Shown: piece by piece, positions 59,049 through 64,000 of the stretch
Layout: every line of letters starts with the position of its first letter
Numbering within the stretch: the stretch's first letter is position 1
Source of the DNA: Arctopsyche grandis
Taxonomy: Eukaryota > Arthropoda > Insecta > Trichoptera > Hydropsychidae
Length of the DNA: 64,000 nt
Direction of reading: 5' to 3'
NCBI RefSeq assembly: GCF_051622035.1
Contig: NC_135367.1
Location: 9,150,501-9,214,500 of the forward strand
Notes under the pieces: model-generated
Told to the model about the DNA's origin: nothing
The model's database searches: none
The model's input: the letters and a program-made list of their open reading frames with translations, nothing else
Made by a program: the position numbers and the translations under genes

Positions 59049-60090
59049 GTGTGCTTATATTTTGAATTCGCACTTAATTTGATGTGCTGAAATATTGAGA
59101 ATTTGGCGTTTGATTGAATATCTTTAAGGTTAATATTCTTTATGTCTATTATATGTAATATTGTAATATTGAACAATCTGGAATTGATTTAATTGCAGCT
59201 AAGAAACGTTGAATGCCTATTGCATCTTAACATTATTCTCACTGAACTTATCTGCAATACTTATATACCTACGTAGATGCAATTATGACATTTAACTACT
59301 TGTTGCTTAAGAACAAGGCAGTGCACCTAGATATCAATTGCTTTTTATTGTTTGTAAATTTTATGAGTTAATTAAGAACATGCAAGATGGAAAATGATCT
59401 ATTGCGTGTGTCAAATCAATTCATAAAATTAGTAACGATATTTTTATTTAAAAAATTACAGCTTTTGTTTTCATTTAATAATTCGAATTAAATTCAATAT
59501 GTTTTTATATACATATGAATATATTATAAGACTTTGTTATTTGTTATATTTGAACGCTTTATGCTCATATATTTATTTATTTTCATTTTTATTGTATCTA
59601 AGATATTAATGATACTTCAAAACAACTGTCGTTGACTAGTTTTCTAGATTCGTACTTATTTAAAGTGTATAGAGCAGTGATATGATAAGTCTACCTTATG
59701 CAATACAAATGAATATGCAGCTGGATAATCATCTCGTTCCGCGAAAAAAAAGTTCTTCTAAAGAGACACCTGAAAGGTCAATTTTTGCGTGCAAATATTT
59801 TTTTTTATAGAAATTAAATATTTATTTTAGTTGGAATAGTTACTTTGGTAATAAAATATGTTGACAATATTTAAATTTGTCGAAGATAACTTTTTAAAGT
59901 AAAATGCTACTGCTAGCCTATGACATTTTTATTTTATTTAAAAAAAATTATATTTACCACAGTGCAATTACGGATTTTGACCCCAAGACGACACATAGAG
60001 CTGAATTTGTATATACATACATAAGTAGGTATATTTAAAAAAAAAATTGCATTGTTATCTTAAATTTTAAATTATATTAAAATAATGGTA
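59049..60090. other. AT-rich spacer
   Basis: Searched for a continuation of the candidate exon on the plus strand. No cysteine-rich frame with an acceptor was found. Confidence 0.4.
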
Positions 60091-60094
60091 GCAT

Positions 60095-60275
60095 ATGAGG
60101 ATAGGTTGCCAATTTGTTTGGAACCGTTTTGACGATGAAATCAGATAAATTGGCAAATCTGATCGACCTAGAGCCACATATGTTTATATATCCAAGTTCT
60201 GGCCAGCAACACTAGGCTAGATTGAACCTATTAAACCCCTCAGTCGATAGCATTAAACGCTACTACTGAGCTATG
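60095..60275 (-). mobile_element. tRNA-derived SINE, copy 10
   Basis: On the minus strand the head is near 60275 (ATAGCTCAGTAGTAG, a clear A box). The core follows (GCCAATTTATCTGATTTCAT, AAACGGTTCC) to TTGGCAACC near 60107. Confidence 0.7.
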
Positions 60276-60284
60276 TTCAAGTTG

Positions 60285-61100
60285 ATCATACGTCCCGTTT
60301 TGGCTGGAACAGTCCCGATTTTTATTTGTTTTGCGTTCGTCCCGTAGCTTTCGTAAAATTGTATGATGTGTCCCTTTCTATTGTCAACTGATGTACCAAA
60401 TTTTATTATAAATATATTTTCATATTTTTCCAAATCAATTTTCAATTTTGTTTCCCAAAAATTTATATTATTAACTTATATTAAACTTATATTATATAAA
60501 TATACATTTACATACAATATATTAATTATAAAGTTACAAATAAATATTTTGCTATGTGATTCATTTTACATGTTTCTGAAATATGTACATATGTATATTT
60601 ATTTATCATAATTGTTTTTAAATAACTAATCTGGTGGTTAAAATTATATTACTCAACAAAATCAGAAATCAAAATTTTCAGTTGCACATAATTTTTGCAA
60701 TGATTTACACGTAAAAATTGGTCTGCAGCGCATGGATATCGAATATTATATATATTTTTTTTTATCTTCTTTCTAAAAAAAAGAATAGGTATAATTCCTT
60801 CAATATTAATGGTTATTTGAGGGAAAATTAGTAAAATTTTTAGACGTGCAACACTTTTTTTTTTATATAGGGTGGGGTAGGACAGTTTTTTTAGAATTTT
60901 AAAAAAATGCAAAATTAGAAATAATTATAAAAAATAAGAAAATTCTTCTTTAATTTTTTTATCATCGAAAAACAGGTCACGCCTCTGTTTTCTAAACGCG
61001 AAATCGGAGTCATATATGTTCGAATTTGTTACGAATGCGACCACCCCGAATTTGGTTGAAACATTTACATATGTATATCCTGAATTTACATATAGCATGA
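60285..61100. other. AT-rich spacer with a possible repeat scrap
   Basis: 60290-60370 reads like a scrap of a dispersed repeat (CGTCCCGTTTTGGCTGGAAC). The remainder is low-complexity AT-rich sequence. Confidence 0.3.
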
Positions 61101-61104
61101 AGCA

Positions 61105-61540
61105 AATTACTCTCTAATGATTGATAAAGTGAAAAAAGCATTTCTTCGTTTCCTATATAGGAAAGAGTATAGGTATTACCCATATCTCTACCCTACTCCT
61201 TTCTTTTTGGGCATGCTTGGGTATAATCCCCTTGAACTTCGGAGAAACTTCTCATTAATTCGTTTTTTCTCCAGCTACTACGTGGTATACGTCATGCCCG
61301 TTGTTGTTGGAACAGTTGGGACTTTATGCTCCTAATAATTATGTGCGTGTGGTAGTCATTATCATTTGATGGTTGTATCTCCTGCTCACACATTTCTTTT
61401 TCGAATGGTTCCTATTCCAAGAGCTATTCGACTTCTTAATGAAATCGTTGCTGTTGAGCCTTAATGTGATATTTTCCACCATAGTGAGCGTAAATTAGAT
61501 ATCGGATATTATTCCAACCTATTTGTCTGGTAGTCTGCGC
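61105..61540 (+). pseudogene. LINE reverse transcriptase C-terminal remnant, second family
   Basis: 61117-61260 encodes VKKAFLRFLYRKEYRYYPYL followed by GYNPLELRRNFSLIRF. A shifted frame at 61390-61500 gives FRMVPIPRAIRLLNEI and CDIFHHSERKL. This order, ending in a short helical tail, is typical of the region after the thumb of Jockey- or R1-related reverse transcriptases. At least one frameshift and one stop separate the pieces. Confidence 0.7.
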
Positions 61541-62864
61541 TCATCGTTGTCTTCACGATTGAATGTGATGTAAGAGTGGAATTATGATTTACTAACTTCC
61601 ATTTGGGCCTCACAGAGATGTTTTGTATTTGCAGTTGGTTCTTATTCATTGGAACTGGCTGTAGGTGCAAGAAATTTCCTACGTTGTATTTTATTATTTG
61701 ATATTTTTACTTTATCTGCTATTATCATAATGCTATTGTTTTTTATGATGTACAAATGTATTTTCGTCTGTGTATATACATACGTATGTATGTATATATA
61801 TTTATTTTTCTTTCCCTTTTTTTCTTTTTATTTTTCTTTTTATAAGACATTCTCTTCTTTGTTTTTTATAATTTGTAATTTTTATTTTTATTATCTGCTA
61901 CTATTTTAATGCTTTATTGTTTTGTATGATTGTGTTAAATGTATTTTACTGGCCTCTTCTTTGTTTTCTTTCGATTTTTTCGTCTGATTTCGTCTGACGA
62001 AATTTTGGTTCTTATCCGATCGTTTGCAAACTTTGCCATTTTGCTCGGTTTGGTCATCAATATGTGTATTATCCACACTATTCCAATCGTTTTTTCACTT
62101 TTCGCCACCCTCTCATCTATGTATATCAGATTTTAATTGTTTAAACGCTTGAAATTATGTTTTAAGTGAAAATATATACCTATATTACTGACGTTTCAGT
62201 GAAATCATAACCAGTTACATTTTCAGGGTTGGTTTTATTCATTTAAGATTAGATTGGGTACTTTGATTGATATAAACATTGTTTTTCGAGTACAATTAAA
62301 AAAATATTTTTGCTAAAATGTCACATAAAATTTTGTATTCCAAATATTGTGAGCAGACTCTCGTTCTAACATTCGATGATCACAATCGAATAGTAATCTG
62401 AGCACATTCAAAACTTAAAGCAAGTTTAATGAAATTTATTGGCTTTTTTTATCTAAAACCAACCAAAAATTCGAAAGAAAACATTATTTGAACTATTGAC
62501 CATACACACTTGAGGATATATAAAATGAGGGAACTCAGCTTAAATTAATTGTCATGTCTAAATTCACCTGTTAAAATTTGATTTTTTGACATATGTACTA
62601 TGTATACATACGAGTATGTCCATGGTTTTAGCATTGCTAAAAGCAAATGTTGCTGTTGACACACAAACACGGGTTTTACAAAATCAAAGATGTTGATGAG
62701 GATGCATTATGGAAGTTTTTGTATATGTAATATAAACATTTTCACTGCTTGAATTGGTGAAAATATATTTTCACCAGTGGACATATTTTTTCATTTGAAA
62801 TATGCTTTTACTGTAACATATTTATATACACACATGTTTTGTTTTTGTCATCACTAATTTCAAC
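61541..62864. other. T-rich gene-free stretch
   Basis: Hydrophobic open frames at 61649-61909 and 61939-62136 come from T-rich composition. No gene is supported. Part may be LINE 3' UTR. Confidence 0.4.
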
Positions 62865-63787
62865 AGTTTATTTATTTATTTATTTATATAGCAAACTGCT
62901 AATACACATAACACAAAATAACAAAATAACAAAAAAACAAAAAAAAATATAAATCATCTTCCACAAAGGTATCCATTACCTTTCAAGAAAGAATCAATGT
63001 TATTAGAACTTCTAATGCCTTCAGGAAGGGCATTATACATTTGAGCACCTCTGTGTAAAATGGGTCTACGTGACGAGACAGAATGTTAAATGACAGAAAA
63101 CGCAAATATCGGAAGGCAAATATCGAAAATCGAAAGATCTTAAGTCGAAAGATCAAAAAAAAAAATGGTGCATGGTAAACGGTACATACTCACTTAATTT
63201 GCGCGAGCAGGATACAACGGGAACAAGAGGAACATGCTTTTCCTCCCGTATTCTACGCGCGCACATTAAAGCCTGTTCCTCTTGTTCCTGTTGTATCCTG
63301 CTCGCGCAAATTAAGTGAGTATGTACCGTTTACCATGCACCATTTTTTTTTTTTGATCTTTCGACTTAAGATCTTTCGATTTTCGATCTTTGCCTTCCGA
63401 TATTTGCGTTTTCTGTCATTTAACATTCTGTCTCGTCACGGAGACCGGTGAAAAACAACTCCTGCAGTTTTAGCTTTCTTAACTCTACCTATAATTAATT
63501 TATTCCTATTTCTCGTTTTATAAGTATGTATATCTCTATTCCTAACTATATGATTATTAAAATATTTGGGTAATAGATTCTTATCTAGGTTATATATACA
63601 CTTTAAAGTGCTTACTTTAAGACTATTTCTAATGCCCAACCATTTCAATTCATCCGACATACTTCGTACATTCTCACGTTTCCTGTTTTTGTTTTTTACG
63701 TTATTAATTTGTTTCTTGTCTGTTATATTTTTGACCATTGTGACGCATTAGGAATTCCTGTAATGCTACAGTGGTCCAAACTTTATA
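62865..63787 (-). pseudogene. LINE reverse transcriptase C-terminus split by a MITE
   Basis: On the minus strand 63738-63456 reads MSDELKWLGIRNSLK, KVSTLKCIYNLDKNLLPKYF and YKTRNRNKLIIGRVKKAK, up to VVFH. The foldback MITE at 63061-63447 follows, and 63056-62955 continues with HRGAQMYNALPEGIRSS and ends FLKGNGYLCGR, then a stop. The LKWL, TR.R.KL and F.RG....N.LP pattern is typical of CR1/Jockey-related LINE C-termini. The 3' tail at 62865-62895 is (TAAA)n, as in the SINE tails here. Confidence 0.8.
63061..63447. mobile_element. Long-arm foldback MITE, copy 3, inside a LINE
   Basis: Same family as 24327-24624 and 49872-50277. Ends GGGTCTACGTGACGAGACAG and, inverted, CGGTCTCCGTGACGAGACAG. The flanks GTGTAAAA (63053-63060) and GTGAAAAA (63448-63455) match at seven of eight bases. 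Removing the element and one repeat restores the LINE frame across the junction, which confirms the boundaries. Confidence 0.9.
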
Positions 63788-63789
63788 TA

Positions 63790-64000
63790 AAAAAAATCCT
63801 TTCTACGTCACTCAAATCTCCGATTTGAAAATTTGGACCTTTCGGAAACCTTGGACTTTTTTCAGCGTGGTAATCGAACTTTTTCACTCGTCGTCATCTC
63901 GAATGATTGGTATGGTGGACAGCCAGCCGAATCGGAGAAGCGTGCGCGCGCGCGCCTCCGAAGAAAGTCACCCGTCAACTACCTACTACACTCGGATATT
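63790..64000. other. GC-richer edge with a (CG)n run
   Basis: 63930-63960 has GTGCGCGCGCGCGCC in otherwise AT-rich surroundings. The feature, if any, continues beyond the window. Confidence 0.3.

Noticed and set aside
61649-62136. Hydrophobic plus-strand frames resembling membrane proteins
   Set aside because: They reflect T-rich DNA downstream of a LINE remnant.

Overview
The window is AT-rich animal DNA with short spliceosomal introns, a Jockey-clade retrotransposon, tRNA-derived SINEs and very frequent ACATATGT-type microsatellites. An insect is the natural reading; the order cannot be fixed from the sequence alone.

Three protein-coding genes can be supported end to end. A six-exon gene on the + strand (16157-17579) encodes a complete 245-residue DNAJC8/SPF31-type J-domain splicing factor. 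On the - strand, two tandem four-exon genes (26446 to 23171, then 22766 to 20537) encode secreted, helix-rich, cysteine-containing proteins of 263 and 266 residues. They share exon layout, intron phase and cysteine spacing, so they are a local duplicate pair of a family I cannot name. Two further single exons (12604-12837 minus and 58860-59048 plus) look coding but cannot be joined to a gene.

Most of the rest is transposon debris, much of it with readable ends. 0-9 kb: a 1.5-kb element built from ~150-bp units each carrying ACTTCCGG, a hAT element with a perfect 8-bp target duplication, a 5'-truncated Jockey copy with a 13-bp duplication, and SINEs. 10-16 kb: foldback MITEs, a Harbinger-like MITE, a promoter-like LTR fragment, and a piggyBac-like MITE holding a nested retroelement tail. 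18.6-20.3 kb: three 3' ends of one LINE family in a row and a solo LTR with TSD. 20.5-26.5 kb: the secreted-protein pair, with MITEs and SINEs in its long introns. 27.7-32.2 kb: a Helitron and two non-autonomous hAT elements. 34.5-38.8 kb: an almost intact Jockey-clade LINE (ORF1, endonuclease, reverse transcriptase) broken by one frameshift. 39-64 kb: no complete gene; SINEs, MITEs, degraded LINEs, and a few GC-richer unique blocks that resemble conserved regulatory DNA.

Nothing here behaves as a multi-gene operational system. The most unusual content is the secreted paralog pair, the periodic ACTTCCGG element, several apparently undescribed foldback families, and a 321-bp tandem duplication that is open in one frame.
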